Origin: Tetracladium setigerum
Lineage: Eukaryota; Ascomycota; Leotiomycetes; Helotiales
DNA: 64,000 nt
Assembly (NCBI GenBank): GCA_031472005.1
Contig: PZJY01000005.1
Coordinates: forward strand, 1,550,001-1,614,000
Direction of reading: 5' to 3'
This document shows positions 11,509-23,776 of the stretch, piece by piece; positions within the stretch are counted from its first letter, which is position 1, and each line of letters begins with the position of its first letter. A program made the translations under genes and the position numbers. The notes beneath the pieces are model-generated. The model had not been told where the DNA came from. It made no database searches and was given only the letters and a program-made list of their open reading frames with translations.

Positions 11509-13188
11509 ATGGGCAACATGGCTCATATAGACGATGCCGCAAAAAGCGAGTTATCGTCGCCCTTGACGACAGAGCGACGAGGAGGCAATCTCAACTCAAA
11601 GTTTCAACAATACCAGACTTTTGCACTCGCAACACTATTCTCATATATTGTACCGGGGGCGAAAGCGCAAGATCTCGTGGCTGCAGACTGCGCTTTCGAC
11701 CAAGGACAGCAGAAACCCGGACAACCCTTTCCGTTCAGGCAGTGGCTCAATCGTGGGCGTTGCATAAGAGACTACAACTATGCCCAATGTCGCATCAATC
11801 TTGAAGAAACATTGGAAGCCCAGGACAACATTCATCAAACAGAGTATGGTGCTTCCGCTGCTGTTTTGGGCTTGCTCCCCACCATCGGCGCTTTGTTCGG
11901 GACGACGACGAGCGAAATATGGACTTTGACGACATTCCTCCCTTTCGGTGGGTTTTTGGCTATGCTTCTTTCATTTGGAGGAACTTCTGCCATATCCACT
12001 AGCATGAATGATTATGAAGATGCGCTTGCAGGACAAAGTATCCGATTTGGCCAACGCGCCAAGGTCTCTCTCAAGAGCGAGATGTTTTCAGACGAACCTA
12101 AAAATATCTCCTATAACGACGACGAGGTCGACGAAGCCGAAAACAAAGAACGAGAAGAAAAACTGGAATTGTTACGCAAACTTATACGCTCGAGACTCAA
12201 TCAAAGGACCGAATCTCGTGTACCTAAAAGATTTCTGGCCCTCGGACTGTTGGGCATGGTGCTCATGTTCTGCCTCGTTCATATCGCCATGGGAATTATT
12301 GAAGTGGGCGCGGTATACTCTAATGGCTGCAACTACGTTTGGTGGTTTCACATGTGGTACATATGTGGTAGGTTTCTGTTCCTCCCATAGTCATCCCTTA
12401 ATGCCTTCCGATTCTAATTCGACATTCTTCTAGTGACCCTGGCAGCTTATCTTGACAGCTGGGCGCAGAATCCATTCAAAAGAAATTGGACATTCTACCT
12501 CACAACTATTCCGCAAGACGTCCAAGTCATCAAGGGTCATCAAATCTCCCAAACCCTAGAGAGCACACGTGGGTCTTTCAGTAAAGCACTGAGAAATTCC
12601 AGACTTGGTCATCTCACGATAACGCCAGCTTCTGGCTCAACCCGCAGACCCAAGAACTCCGTCATGGTTCTAGTTTCCACGGCATACGATTCAAACAAAC
12701 GACCTTTATGGCGCTCCGCGTTCCAAGTCTTCACGAAAGCCGCCAGTGTCACCGTTTTCGTCTTCAGCACCTGTGTGCTTTCCGCCGTTTCGTTGCTAGC
12801 TATGCCAATGGCCCAGTTGGTTCTAATGGCAGTCGTAGGTGCTGGAGTCGGATCGCGTGTGATTGCCAGCTCTATCGTGGCAGCCATGGGGAAACGACAA
12901 CCCATGATCCACGTCATTACCGACAACAACCTTGAAGCTACACAAGTAGTCCGTGAGCTATTTGAATTGCAGAAGGAGGAAGCAAAACCCTTCCAAATCG
13001 AGGCGAGAGGACAAATTTTTGTGAAGAATCAGCGAGTGGCGACAAGATTAATCCTGCCCCGCGCTATTTTCGGACTGATGATTTCACCTTTTGATTTGGG
13101 AACAGTGCGGGATGTTCCTGTTAGTGATGAGGAATCGTGGGAAGGGGAATCAGGACAGAGCCTTCGGGATGTTGAGACCCAGAGATAG
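11509..13188 (+). CDS. Multi-pass membrane protein of unknown function, 537 aa
   Basis: Two exons, 11509..12367 and 12434..13188, are joined by a 66-bp intron (GTAGGT donor, TTCTAG acceptor) that keeps phase (TGT G|TG ACC). The product begins MGNMAHIDDAAKSE. It has a hydrophobic stretch ending near a Cys-containing loop (DLVAADCAFDQGQQ), a pair of helices around AAVLGLLPTIGALFGTTTS and FLPFGGFLAMLLSFGGTSAI, an acidic cytosol-like loop (NDDEVDEAENKEREEK), another helix (FLALGLLGMVLMFCLVHIAM), and two more in exon 2 (VTVFVFSTCVLSAVSLLAM and VLMAVVGAGVGSRVIASSIV). The C-terminus is hydrophilic and acidic. I recognise no named family; it resembles lineage-restricted ascomycete membrane proteins. 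Substrate and location are unknown. Confidence 0.8.
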
Positions 13189-14203
13189 TGTATCCAGGTT
13201 TTATGAGTGGGATCAAAAGTTTGAACCTACTTGATGGATCTGCAGATTCTTCGAAGTGATAGTAAGAGGCTCACTAGTCTCCGTGATTCTCCACTCCACG
13301 AACCTTCACGATTCCATGTCTTTCACGCCAAAAAATACCCTTTTGTTCAGCACTGTTGAGGAGTAGAAGCAGCGGCAGTACGGCCACTTTTACCATCTTG
13401 TCAGATGTTATGTCAACGCACCGATGCCCTTGGTGGAAGGAAGAAAATGATGGTTGGGAAGGTACATATGACAAACTCAACTTGAATTTAAATTCCAATT
13501 ACTATTTACAACACATGGGGAGCAGTCCTTGTTCATTTTGCCTAATTTACGTACAACAAAGCTTGAGACGTTGTGTGCTACATTGAACAGAGTTCGTCAC
13601 TGTGTCGCTGGAGTTCGTCATGCCTTGCTAAATTTGTCTCTTTCCTCCACAAATAGCAAGTACTGAAGCAGTCTTCAGCGATGTTGATGCTGTCATTTTG
13701 ATTGATAAACCTTCGCAATTCCCCACAGGTGATCTACTTTTCGTTCCCATTCCAAATAACAAACCTAGCTCGGTGGAGCGGATCCTCTTTCTCAATATAC
13801 ACGTCAATGTGGACGACGTACTGCTGTTGGAGTTTTAGTGGAGGAAAATTAGTAGCAGTGTCCCTGAAGTGTGGGGTACAGGGGATATATTAAGGGATGG
13901 TAAACGAAACGCGGAGGTGCTGGCGATCTGAGTCGGTAGTTTTTCCGTCGGTAATTCTGATTGGCCCGGTTGAAGTCCGCAATGTAAACAATAAAGTGTT
14001 TGCATATTGTTCCCTCGGCCATGGCGTTTTTTTATGAGGAGGTTACGGAAGAGGAAAGCTTATTGAGAGAGGTACGTAGGGGGAGAGAAGTACGAGGTTA
14101 TGTATTTATATTCTGTGGCTTTTCTCTTTCTTGGAGATATTCTTTCTTCATTCCAGTCAATCTTTACTCTCTTTCATCATCAGACACTTTGAATTTTTCC
14201 AAC
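13189..14203. other. Intergenic 1.0 kb upstream of pectinesterase
   Basis: No recognisable gene. The ORFs (minus 13274..13498, plus 13702..13893) are short and without family features. The last 200 bp before 14204 carry a CT-rich leader with CTTTCTCTTTC and CTCTCTTTC tracts, as often seen before secreted-enzyme genes in fungi. Confidence 0.45.
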
Positions 14204-16041
14204 ATGTTGCGTCCAATTCTTTTCGCAGTTGCTACTATTGTCTCCTTAGTAGAGGGTGTAGCTCGCACCTCTCCACCATCCGGAGCAATTGTCGTTGCTA
14301 AATCAGGAGGTTCCTTCACTACAGTAAGTTGTAACATCTCTCACCATTTCAGAATGACCCAAACCAACAAGAAACCAGCTCCAAGCAGCAGTCAACTCCA
14401 TCTCTACTACTTCAACCACTGCAAGAGTCATTTTCATCCAACCGGGTACCTACAACGAACAAGTCGCCGTCCCGGCTCTAGCCGGAAAACTCACAATCTA
14501 CGGCTACACAACCAACGACCAAGACTACACCAAAAACCAAGTCACCATCACACAAAGCAAAGGCGCAGATGAAGCTGGCAATAACGATGCTTCCGGCACA
14601 CTCCGTGTCCGCGCCGCCAACTTTGCAGCCTACAATCTTAATGTAATCAACTCTCGCGGCTCCGGAATCCAAGCCATCGCCATCTCAGCACAAGGTGGCA
14701 ACCAGGGCTTCTACGGCTGCAAGTTCATCGGATATCAAGACACCGTTTTGGCAAACGAGGGTATTCAGGTCTACGATAAATGCTATATCGAAGGTGCCAC
14801 CGATTTTATCTTCGGCCAACGCGCCATTGCTTGGTTCAATAAGAATACCATTGCCATCTCAGGCAAGGGATATGTAACTGCCAACGGCCGAGACTCTTCA
14901 AGCAATCCTTCATACTATGTCATCAACGGCGGTTCCATCTCGGTTAAGTCTGGTGTTACCCTTGCCGCGGGCTCGACGTATCTCGGTCGTCCATGGAGGA
15001 ACTACTCGCGCGTCGTTGTGCAGAATGTTGCTCTATCTGCTGTGGTCAACTCTGCTGGCTGGGTGCAATGGGGATCTAGCGATCCACGAACGGATAATGT
15101 CTTCTATCGTGAATTTGGCAACACCGGCACCGGGGCTTCAGGGACAAGAGCGAGTTTCTCCAGCAAGCTCTCAAGCGCGCTCAGTTTGGGTGGAGTTATT
15201 GGAAGCACAAGCTGGGTTGATATGACTTATTACACTGCGTAAGTGTGTTTTTTGTGGGAGCCGAGCGTCTCATATTCCATTTTTATCTTTCGACGACATA
15301 CTTTTATGAGAGCTTTTTTTCCCCTTCATTTTGGGGAAGCGGAGGGAACTATGAAAGGGTGATGAGCAAACGGAAAAAATCATGACTGCCAGAATGGATT
15401 AGCATCTTCTCTTCGATGGATATACTTTTGGACACGCACTTCTTTTTTCTTTTATACCGAATGACTAGGTTGAAAAGGGACGGATGATCATGCCTAACGT
15501 AACAAAATCATGTTTGTGGGAAGTGGCAATAACTATATTTCTATATCTCTACCGTTAAGGGCTTTCTCTCTTAACGCGTGTGTATGTGTGTGTGACATGC
15601 TCAATAGCTTACTGAAAATAAACACTGACATGCAATATGTGTGTTCCACAGAGACACAACAGAAACACCAACTACCACTGAAACGACAACCACCACCACT
15701 ACCACAACGTCTAGGACCACCACCAGCGCCGTAGTAACTACATCATCCAGGACTACGACCTCCATATCGACCACTCTGAGAACAACAACGACCTCCGCTG
15801 CCGCAACAACCACGAGTGCCTCTTCTGGTGGATGTACAGTTGAGAAATGGGGCAAATGCGGTGGATCCGGGTATACTGGATGTACGATTTGTGTGGCGGG
15901 CAGTGTGTGCACATTCAGCAATGGTAAGTTTCTCTGTCTCATCGAGCCCCTCCACTTGTTTGGTATTAGAGTATTATTCGTGCAATGACGAAGGCTGTGA
16001 CTGACTTCTGGGTGACAGACTTTTACTCACAGTGTTTGTGA
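14204..16041 (+). CDS. Secreted pectinesterase (CE8) with alternatively attached CBM1
   Basis: Extracellular pectin methylesterase, which removes methyl groups from homogalacturonan. Exon 1 is 14204..14323, with a signal peptide starting [19 protein letters not shown] 55-bp intron leads to exon 2, 14379..15242 if unspliced. Catalytic motifs are present: GYQDT (Asp ~161), DFIFG (Asp ~182, likely nucleophile) and LGRPW (Arg ~244). The 21-residue spacing of the two Asp residues is as in characterised CE8 enzymes. The short form ends at TAA 15240..15242 (327 aa). A donor GTAAGT at 15239 overlaps that stop codon. Removing intron 15239..15651 (CTGAC branch, TTCCACAG acceptor) continues in frame into a Thr/Ser linker and a CBM1 ([12 protein letters not shown]), with a last intron at 15924..16018 completing NDFYSQCL before TGA 16039..16041. 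Both forms look possible. Confidence 0.9.
15652..16041 (+). other. Thr-rich linker plus CBM1 module exon(s) of the pectinesterase
   Basis: The linker is about 60 residues, nearly all Thr/Ser/Ala, a likely O-glycosylated hinge. It is followed by a family 1 cellulose-binding module with the usual cysteines and aromatic anchor residues (W and Y, then FYSQCL). The second intron lies between the Asn and Asp codons of the C-terminal motif, a common CBM1 intron position. The module has no start codon or signal peptide of its own, so it is unlikely to be an independent gene. Confidence 0.8.
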
Positions 16042-16402
16042 GTATGGTAGGGTGGGAAGGGGGGAATGGAATGAGTGACGTTCGGAAGTTGTGGAGAAGA
16101 GATATTGTTTGGTTGGGGAGGAAGATGGAGGAAATTGAAATAGATTGTGTTCTTTGTATATAACTTACTTCTTGAAAATAATTTATACACATGAATAACC
16201 CGATGTTTTCACGTGGCTTCGCTGACGATAACTTGCCATGATCCGAGGGGCAAGGATTGCTGCCCTCTTTCTATCAAATGTATTATTTTATTGTATCGCT
16301 TGTCAAAAACACAAAACAGGATCAAGTAACCCGCGTGCGTATATGGTATTTTAACGCCTCCCTAAGCTCTGGCCCAAACTCCACCCAGTCCAAGAAAAGA
16401 AA
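16042..16402. other. Convergent 3' flanks of pectinesterase and fig4
   Basis: A 361-bp AT-rich spacer between two converging genes. It holds AATAAT/ATAAA-like polyadenylation-type sequences and no coding frame. Confidence 0.45.
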
Positions 16403-19400
16403 TCAATCAATTGGCTGCTGCTTGAACAAACTCTTCCCCGCCAACCACTTCCTGTAAGCCTTATACCTTTTCTTGGCCCCATCCTCTTCCAACACCATCA
16501 ATGGATTCTCGCTTTTCGCAATGCTCAAGAAATCTCTATACTCAACGATTTCCTCCAGCCCACGCTCTGTTTCTGCTCCACTCCCGCTGATTCCGTCTAC
16601 CGTTGTCACTACTCCAATATCCCTCCAAGGACCCTTTACATAATCTAAATACTCAACATCAATCTCTGCTGGGGTTTCTGTAGATACTACTAATGGGAGA
16701 TTTTGCGGGTGGGAAACATATCGAACGTAATCATCAGCTTCCTGCTGACTGACAGAAGGATTGAGAGACTCATGCACAACTTGAGTGAAGGTCCACTGTG
16801 CCGCCTTGGATTTATCCAGAGATGTGAGTTTTTGTTTTACTGGTGAGGATTGTGGTTCTTTTATGATACCGTGCGTAGATACATCGTGTTTTTCGTGAAT
16901 TGGCTGGAGCCAGCGTTGGATCGAGATGCGTTTGTTGGAAGTGGCGCCGGACTTGATGGACATTGCGTCGTCGTCCGCTGCTAGGGAAGCTGTCTCTTCT
17001 GGTTCGACAATTGTGACGCCTTTTCTCAACTTCTTTTTCTCTGGGACGTCTTGATTGGGCTCGGTGCGAACTTTAAATGGAGAGAGATCATAGCGTCCTT
17101 CTTGGGTTGAGCGAAAGGGAATGTAGCGCAGGGTAGAGTTCATTTTGCCCATGTGGACGAATATTTTGACGAGAGAGGAGACGGCCAGTGGTTTGTAGTA
17201 CTCGAGCCAGTAGTCATCAAAAAAGCCTATGGGCTTACCAGCTGTGGCACCACGAGGAGTGACATGATCGGGTAAGACTCGTTTCTCAAGAAATTCCGGG
17301 GTGAACCAATTGATATAATTACGTCTGACCTTCCCAGACCAAGCCTTTGGGTCCGCATGATGCAGGTAGTAATCAGTGGTAAGATCCCACAACATCGGCT
17401 GGCCTTGAACGAAGATGTAATTTCCAAGAAAAAGATTGTAAGCCTCTTGCCGTTGACCATCGAGAAACGAGTTATTGTAGTAGCGCTTGAAGCTTTCCAC
17501 CATGTCTCGGGAATGGCTTGTCCACTGGTTGATCTTTCGGTATGTTTCCATGGTGTTGACAAGCTGAGATCCACCGTACTGAATTGCGATTGTATCGCCA
17601 TGATCATGGAACATATGAGTGAACATGTTAACAGCATCGGTATCGTAATTGATCGAAGTGTCCGCGAGGATGCCCAGGGCGTGAAGTTGGTGACCCAAAG
17701 CTCGTTTTCCAATAACAAATTGAGCTGCATTTGTTCGATCCAAACAGTCGATACAATTAGTCCTTGCAACACCGTTTTGTACACTCGGCGTGGAGGCCTT
17801 TCCATCCCCATTGTGGAAGAATCCAGTTGTCATAAGAACATCTTCAGCAATCCCTTCCAACGTGCCGATAACGTCTTGATCGCGGCTCTTTGAAGCTCGG
17901 CTCATGTCCCAAGCCTTGTGAATTATCTTCTTGTCAGCTGGCAGGAACTGATTTAAGTAGTTAATAGCATTCGTGAACTCGATCAAGAGTTTTGACTCTC
18001 GTGGTGTTCGTTCTTTTGATTTTACCAGATTGAGAACATAGACTGGAGCACCATATCGTTCAAACAAATTGTCGAAATGGAGTGCTGCAGCTCCGTAGAA
18101 CGGATCAACCAAGTTTAACTCAATCGGTGGTTTTGGGGTCACACCGGTATTGTCCTGAGTCCAATATAGTGGTATACTGCCACGATGCTGGACATATGAG
18201 GTGAGATTTGGGTTGGCGAACAACTTTGCACCCGGAGCGTGAAACGATGTTGTTTGCATTTCAGCCACAATTTGCTCAGTTTCGACATCATTGGCAACAT
18301 ATCCCTTCAAGAGTCAGCTTGGGAATTAATAAATACTAGGCACATCTTACCAGGTCATTTGCACCGCGCTTGAGAAATCTTGCTCCAGCAAAGTACCGCG
18401 ACCTCCTTGCGATCACAGTTATGTGGACTGTCCGACCATAGATTGAGAGAGCTATTATCATTAGTCAAGTCCGCTCATAATACCAATGTGACTTACCGGA
18501 TTGATCGATGTAACCATGTATGATGGGTAGACACCAGTCGTAAGTATTTTTCAGAGCCTTAATGGCAGGTTGCAATAGGTAATCATTCCAAACAAACATA
18601 GTATTATGGTCCTGAGGATGAGGGTAGGGAACTCCCTTCGCAACAGCAACTCTCTCGGCAATTATGTTGTGTTGAAGTGTTCGTGTAATATCATATGAAT
18701 AGCTGAAGTAGAACGAACGGGCGAGGTCCAAGTTGTTAAGAATCCCCAGGAATCGTGCCTCTTCCGCATTTTTGGTCTCACCTCGAAATCTCGAGCTCGT
18801 TCCTTGGGTCAAAGGTACCAGGTCTGTCCCGTCAACAGAGTAAACAAAATGCCCACCAACCATACAGACTTGACTTCTTTTAGTAATCAATAGCATGTAG
18901 TATGTCCCCGTAAACCGAATAAACCCTAGGAGGCCCCAGGTGCTGCACCGCAACTTCATCCCACCCGTACTTTTATTACCATCATCAATAGCATTCAGCA
19001 ACTGACTCATCTCCTTCTTTGTATAGACAATATCATCCTCCGCAATACTCAAATTGCCAGCATCGGCCATTCGGTCGATATTTAGTATTCGGAATCGCTG
19101 ATCCATTACATCTGCACCGACAAGATAGTATCTCCCTGCAGTTTCGTAGAGCGAGAACTTGTGCATTTTGCAAACTCCTTGGTCTCCAACCTTCTCGTAT
19201 TGCGCGCCTATATTTCTTTTCATGTCTGAATTTGGACTTCGAGTGCGTTGGAAGGGCTTGCAGGTTGAATCTTCGTCCACTTCGTCTTTCGCGGATGGTC
19301 CCTTCTCGTCAGGGTTGAGAGAGGGGTATTGAAGAGGTGGAAACCTGGGAACTCCCTCATCGTCCAGCTCGGGGTTTCTAAAGTCAAGACTCAGAGGCGA

Positions 19401-19544
19401 AGTCATGACAGATGTTGACCTAGAACCTGTATCCAGCGAGGATTCACCTCCAATACTCTCCGTATCGAAGTGGACATGGTGGGAAGTGTCGACAGGCGCT
19501 GGAGAGCGCCCTCGTCGAGAAGTATTGTCTTCTTGATCTGCCAT
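16403..19544 (-). CDS. fig4: FIG4-type Sac-domain polyphosphoinositide phosphatase
   Basis: Predicted PI(3,5)P2 5-phosphatase of the vacuole/endosome, partner of the Fab1-Vac14 complex. Three minus-strand exons, 19544..18497, 18451..18351 and 18304..16403, join in phase to 1016 residues. The Sac domain begins with [19 protein letters not shown] and includes [33 protein letters not shown] and [19 protein letters not shown] (across the second intron). The catalytic CX5R signature is [12 protein letters not shown], Cys at about residue 567. The C-terminal 300 residues ([32 protein letters not shown]) are typical of FIG4 and separate it from Sac1, which would have C-terminal membrane helices. The N-terminal 100 residues are Ser/Pro/acid-rich and likely disordered. 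All key residues are present. Confidence 0.93.
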
Positions 19545-19937
19545 GTTGGCCGGTATTTTTGTTGCTACGACAAACTCATGGTTGGGCTCTTGCCGCTCAT
19601 TTGAAACTATAAGTTTGGAGTGTACTGTCTCTTGAGGTGCTATTTGCCCGCGATGGCGGTGATGTCAATAATCGAATGCCAAGGATATTCTGCCAGAGCG
19701 GTCAGGTGAGGCGCTTTTGCCAAGATCGACCACAGCCTCACACAACGAGGCTTTGGGAATCAACAAACCACTGCCATCAAGACCAAGCCATTCTTTTGGT
19801 GTGCGTACACCAGCTCAAACCGAAGCCTTGTAACGGGTCAACGACTCTAGGACCTGGACGGAGATAGTTCTGGAAGGACTTCACCTAATATTTCGCTCAA
19901 ATACCGATTCAATTGAACATATATCATCATTCCCAAA
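19545..19937. promoter_or_regulatory. Divergent promoter fig4 / GH125
   Basis: A 393-bp shared upstream region of two divergently transcribed genes. No specific binding site was identified. Confidence 0.5.
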
Positions 19938-21806
19938 ATGCCTCCCACTTCTCTCAAGGCATGGACTGTCCTCCTCCTGGCATCGCTGGCGTTTGCACTT
20001 CCAGATCTAGAGGATGACCTACTGAACACCTTTAAGTATCGAGAAGCTTGCCCAGATTATAAGAGATATTCCACATATCATCAGTGAGTATCGTTCCCCA
20101 CTCCATAGCAACATCAGCTAAATATTGTTAAGTGATCCTGCCTCAGAAGGTCCGATGGGCCTTCCATTTCAAAGACCAGTCCCAAACTGCCGAACATTTA
20201 GCTCCCCGTTGGTCGAGGAAGTTATAAAACAAGTGAAGACACGAATGGTGGATAAAGATCTGGCAAGATTATTCGAAAATGCCTTTCCTAATACCCTGGA
20301 CACAACTGTTCGCTGGCACACAAATGGAATGGCGGCCCATACTGAATTGAAGGCTCGTGAAACAAGCGAAGAAGGGCAATGGGAAGGCGCACAATCATTC
20401 ATTGTGACAGGGGACATCACGGCCGAGTGGCTCCGTGATTCCACGAACCAATTGCTCCAATATCAACCTCTCGCCAAAAAAGACAAGGCATTGTTCAACC
20501 TCATTCTAGGAGCCATTAATACCCAGTCCGAATATGTAATTGAGTCACCATACTGTAATGCCTTCCAACCACCTCCACCTTCAAAACTCTCCGCCACTGA
20601 AAATGGTCAAGATGATGTTGTTCACCCGGGTTATGAACCCTCCTTTGTCTTTGAATGCAAATATGAACTCGACTCTCTCGCCCATTTTCTGGCTATTGGC
20701 AACACGTTCTACAATCATACCAAATCAACCGCTTTCCTCAACAAAAGGTGGTATAAAGCACTCGATACCTTGCTTCTGGTTCTCGACCAACAATCACAGT
20801 CCACATTCGACCCGGAAACCGGTCGTTTCGAAAGAAACATGTACACCTTTAGTCGACGAACTGATCAGGGTACCGAGACGCTTCCTTTGTCCGGAACAGG
20901 CAATCCGTTGAATTGGGGCACTGGACTTATACGCAGTGCGTTTCGTCCGAGCGACGATGCCACAATTCTTGGTTTCTACATCCCAGCCAACGCCCAAATG
21001 GCAGTAGAACTACAGAAAACAGCCGATATTCTCGCTGCTGTGACCGATAAAAAGGCATTAGCCCAACGGCTTGAACAGCGTTCTGCAAAGATCACCCAAG
21101 GAATTTGGGAGCATGGTGTTGTGGAACACAAGAAGTGGGGTTCAGTATTCGCTTACGAGGTAGATGGGTATGGATCTCATATTCTAATGGACGATGCGAA
21201 CGTGCCTAGTTTGATGGCATTGCCCATCCTAGGATTTGTAGATGTGAAGGATGAGGTGTACCAAAATACCAGGAAGATGCTGCTGAGCAAGGAGGGCAAC
21301 CCTTACTATCTTGAGGGTAGAGCATTTCATGGCATTGGAGGTAGGCCTCCTTCATTCTAAACATTTCATTACAAGCGTCTTACTAAAGTCTGGTCGCATA
21401 GGACCGCATATTGGCCTCGAATTTGCATGGCCCATGAGTCTCCTCCTTCAAGCGAGGACCTCAAGCAATGACACGGAAATCATGGAATGTGTCAATCTAG
21501 TTAAAAGCGCTAGTCGCCTTGGTCTGATCCACGAATCCATAAATGTAAACAGGATTGGCGATTACACAAGTAAGTTTTTCCTTCTTCTCATGCTTTTTTT
21601 TTGAACATTCACTAATTACTCACCATAGGAAGTTGGTTCGCATGTAAGTTTAGATTGCAAACACCATTCCCTTACTCTTAAGCGAGAAAGCTAACATAGT
21701 GAAAATAGGGGCCAACAGCGTTTTCGCTCAAACAATCCTAGATCTCGCTCAGAGAAAGCCGCATTTGATCTTTGGAGAGGGTGCAAAACCTTACGTAGTC
21801 GAATGA
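19938..21806 (+). CDS. GH125 exo-alpha-1,6-mannosidase, secretory
   Basis: Predicted glycoside hydrolase family 125 enzyme that removes alpha-1,6-linked mannose from mannan or N-glycan ends. I read five exons: 19938..20083, 20133..21340, 21402..21569, a 15-nt exon 21629..21643, and 21709..21806, giving 544 residues in phase. The N-terminus (MPPTSLKAWTVLLLASLAFA) is a signal peptide. Family blocks are MVDKDLARLFENAFPNTLDT, FIVTGDITAEWLRDSTNQL, YCNAFQPPPP, FVFECKYELDSLAHFL, GSHILMDDANVPSLMALP and GGPHIGLEFAWPMSLLLQA. The microexon encodes the RSWFA stretch before ANSVFAQTILDL, and without it the conserved C-terminus breaks. A nearby Anp1-type gene builds the same linkage, but the two are not adjacent and co-function is only a thought. 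Confidence 0.92.
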
Positions 21807-21988
21807 TTCATCGCCTAATGATGGAATGATAGAATGATTATGTGGCTGGTCACAAATTTTCAAGCTTACTATAATTCTCCATTATGCGCTCACTTGTGAA
21901 GCATACGGTACCTATAAAGGCAAATTGTTGCGTTCTAGCAAATATGAAACTTCAAGCCTCTGGCTATCAACCTCATTCACAGAAATTA

Positions 21989-23776
21989 CTAGCTACTCGG
22001 TTTTCCTGGAATCCCAAGCTCAACCCACCTTCCCTTGACCTCCTTCAAAACTCCCTCCCACTCCTCGATTCCGGGGTTCCTCAATTGCCACTCCATACAA
22101 ATTTTCAGCGCTGGCCCAGTCCAAATACCCGGTCTCAAGCCACCAAGCTCCTTACACAATTGCTTTCCATCAATGATTCCCTTAATTAGCGGAGCATCCA
22201 TCAGATCCATGCCATCTAGATGCTTAAGAAAAGTTTCCCACTCCTTGAAAAGGGCTTGGAAGCCCTCTGGATTATCGCGTTGCATAGCTTCAACCAAAAT
22301 AGCAAACAGCACTTGAAGTCTCCAATGGCCACCTCGAGTATCCCACTCTCTGATTGTCATTCCAACTGTATCTCTCTCCGTCACGAATGCTTCGTTCACC
22401 AATACGGAGTCTTTCAAATCGGTAATTTCCTTGAGATGCCTGAACGCTCCGGTTAGGAAAGTGCAGACTTTGGATTCGGTTTTAAGACCCTCTCTGGCGG
22501 CAATGACGCCGAGTGGGAGGGGGGTTTTGCCGGTTGTGGAAGGGGCAGGAAGTGGTGTGGAGGACCAGGGGGTAAGTGCGCAGAGGAGCCAGGAGAGGTA
22601 GTCGGTGTTTTCTGAGCGGGTGGGGATGAGAATTTGGTAGATTGATGTAGGAGATCTGTCGAGGGAGAGTACAGAGAGGCATTCGTAAGCTACGTGCCAG
22701 GTTGATGTGTCCGGAGAGATGATTTCTTCTTTGGTGGGGTCGGTGAAGATGGCGGAGTAGAGAGAGAGGCGGTCGAAGAAGTTGAGAGAGGATTTAGGAT
22801 TATTACCTTGGCATTGTTAGATTTTAGATCGAGATTCACGACTGAACAGAGGGGACTAACCTTTAAACATCTTTACAACTTCGATGCCTACTCTTTCCCG
22901 GCTGATCTTGAGTCGTAATGCCTCCATCACGGCTGGGTCACTCATGCAAACTTCGGTATCTGGATCAACCTTAAAATCCAATCGACTTGCAAATCTGATT
23001 AACCTCAATACCCGCAATGGATCATCAGTAAATGTCGTTTTCGGTTCCAAGGGAGTTCTGATGCGCTTGGCATCCAAATCCGCCAACCCTCCCACAAAAT
23101 CTTCAACCTCATCCTTCTGAAGATTATAAAAGAGCGCGTTGATATTAGCATCTCTCCTCAAAGCATCTTCCTCCGCAGTCCCAAACTCCATAACAGGATT
23201 CCGACTATCCTCCGTGTAGGTCTCCTTTCTCAAATTCACAAAATCCACGTCAAATCCTAAAATCCTCTTTGTTGCTGTCTCTAGATGCTTCGATTTGTCA
23301 GGGTTCTTTGCAACCGTGTACAGATTCCCCAGATCGGCTTCTTCTAGGGCATGTTTCTTCCTGTTTACAGGATCCTGGAAATATTCTTGAAGTTTTTCGC
23401 AAAAATGCAAACCGGTTGTGGCATTGATAGCGGCATCAATATCATGACTGGGAATATTGAGAAGTTTGTCCCTAACCCATCCTCCAGCGAAGCGAATTTC
23501 GAGCTTCTCTTTGATCTCCTTGCTTTCGTCGATATAGCGTGCTACGTCCAGGAGAATAGTACGCAGCTGGCTCTCCTTGGGAGTTAGATCAATCTGCCTG
23601 GTAGCCATATTTGATCTTGCTCGTTTGAGATGAGAAGGCGAGATGGGTTCTATTGCTGTGGTTGCAAATTTCCTTTTCATTTGGGAGAGGCTTGGTGCTG
23701 GGTAGCAGTGCTGGAGTATGACTCTTTTGAGGAGTCGATAACTTTGGGCTTGCGGCGTGCAGAGGAGAAAAGTCAT
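21989..23776 (-). CDS. cca1: tRNA CCA nucleotidyltransferase
   Basis: Adds the 3' CCA to tRNAs in nucleus, cytosol and mitochondria. Two exons, 23776..22861 and 22806..21989, are joined by a 54-bp intron and give 577 residues. Class II nucleotidyltransferase signatures are present: FAGGWVRDKLLNIPSHDIDA (metal-binding Asp ~112 and ~114), then RRDANINALFYNL and TTFTDDPLRVLRLIRFASRL. The first ~30 residues (MTFLLCTPQAQSYRLLKRVI) look like a mitochondrial targeting peptide. Later in-frame Mets (MKRKF, MATRQ) could give a nuclear/cytosolic isoform by leaky initiation, as described for yeast Cca1. The C-terminal part (exon 2) is helical and less conserved. It is divergent from trs85. Confidence 0.94.

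Noticed and set aside
15641..15988. A separate Thr-rich CBM1 protein gene
   Set aside because: It has no ATG or signal peptide and joins the pectinesterase in phase over good splice sites.
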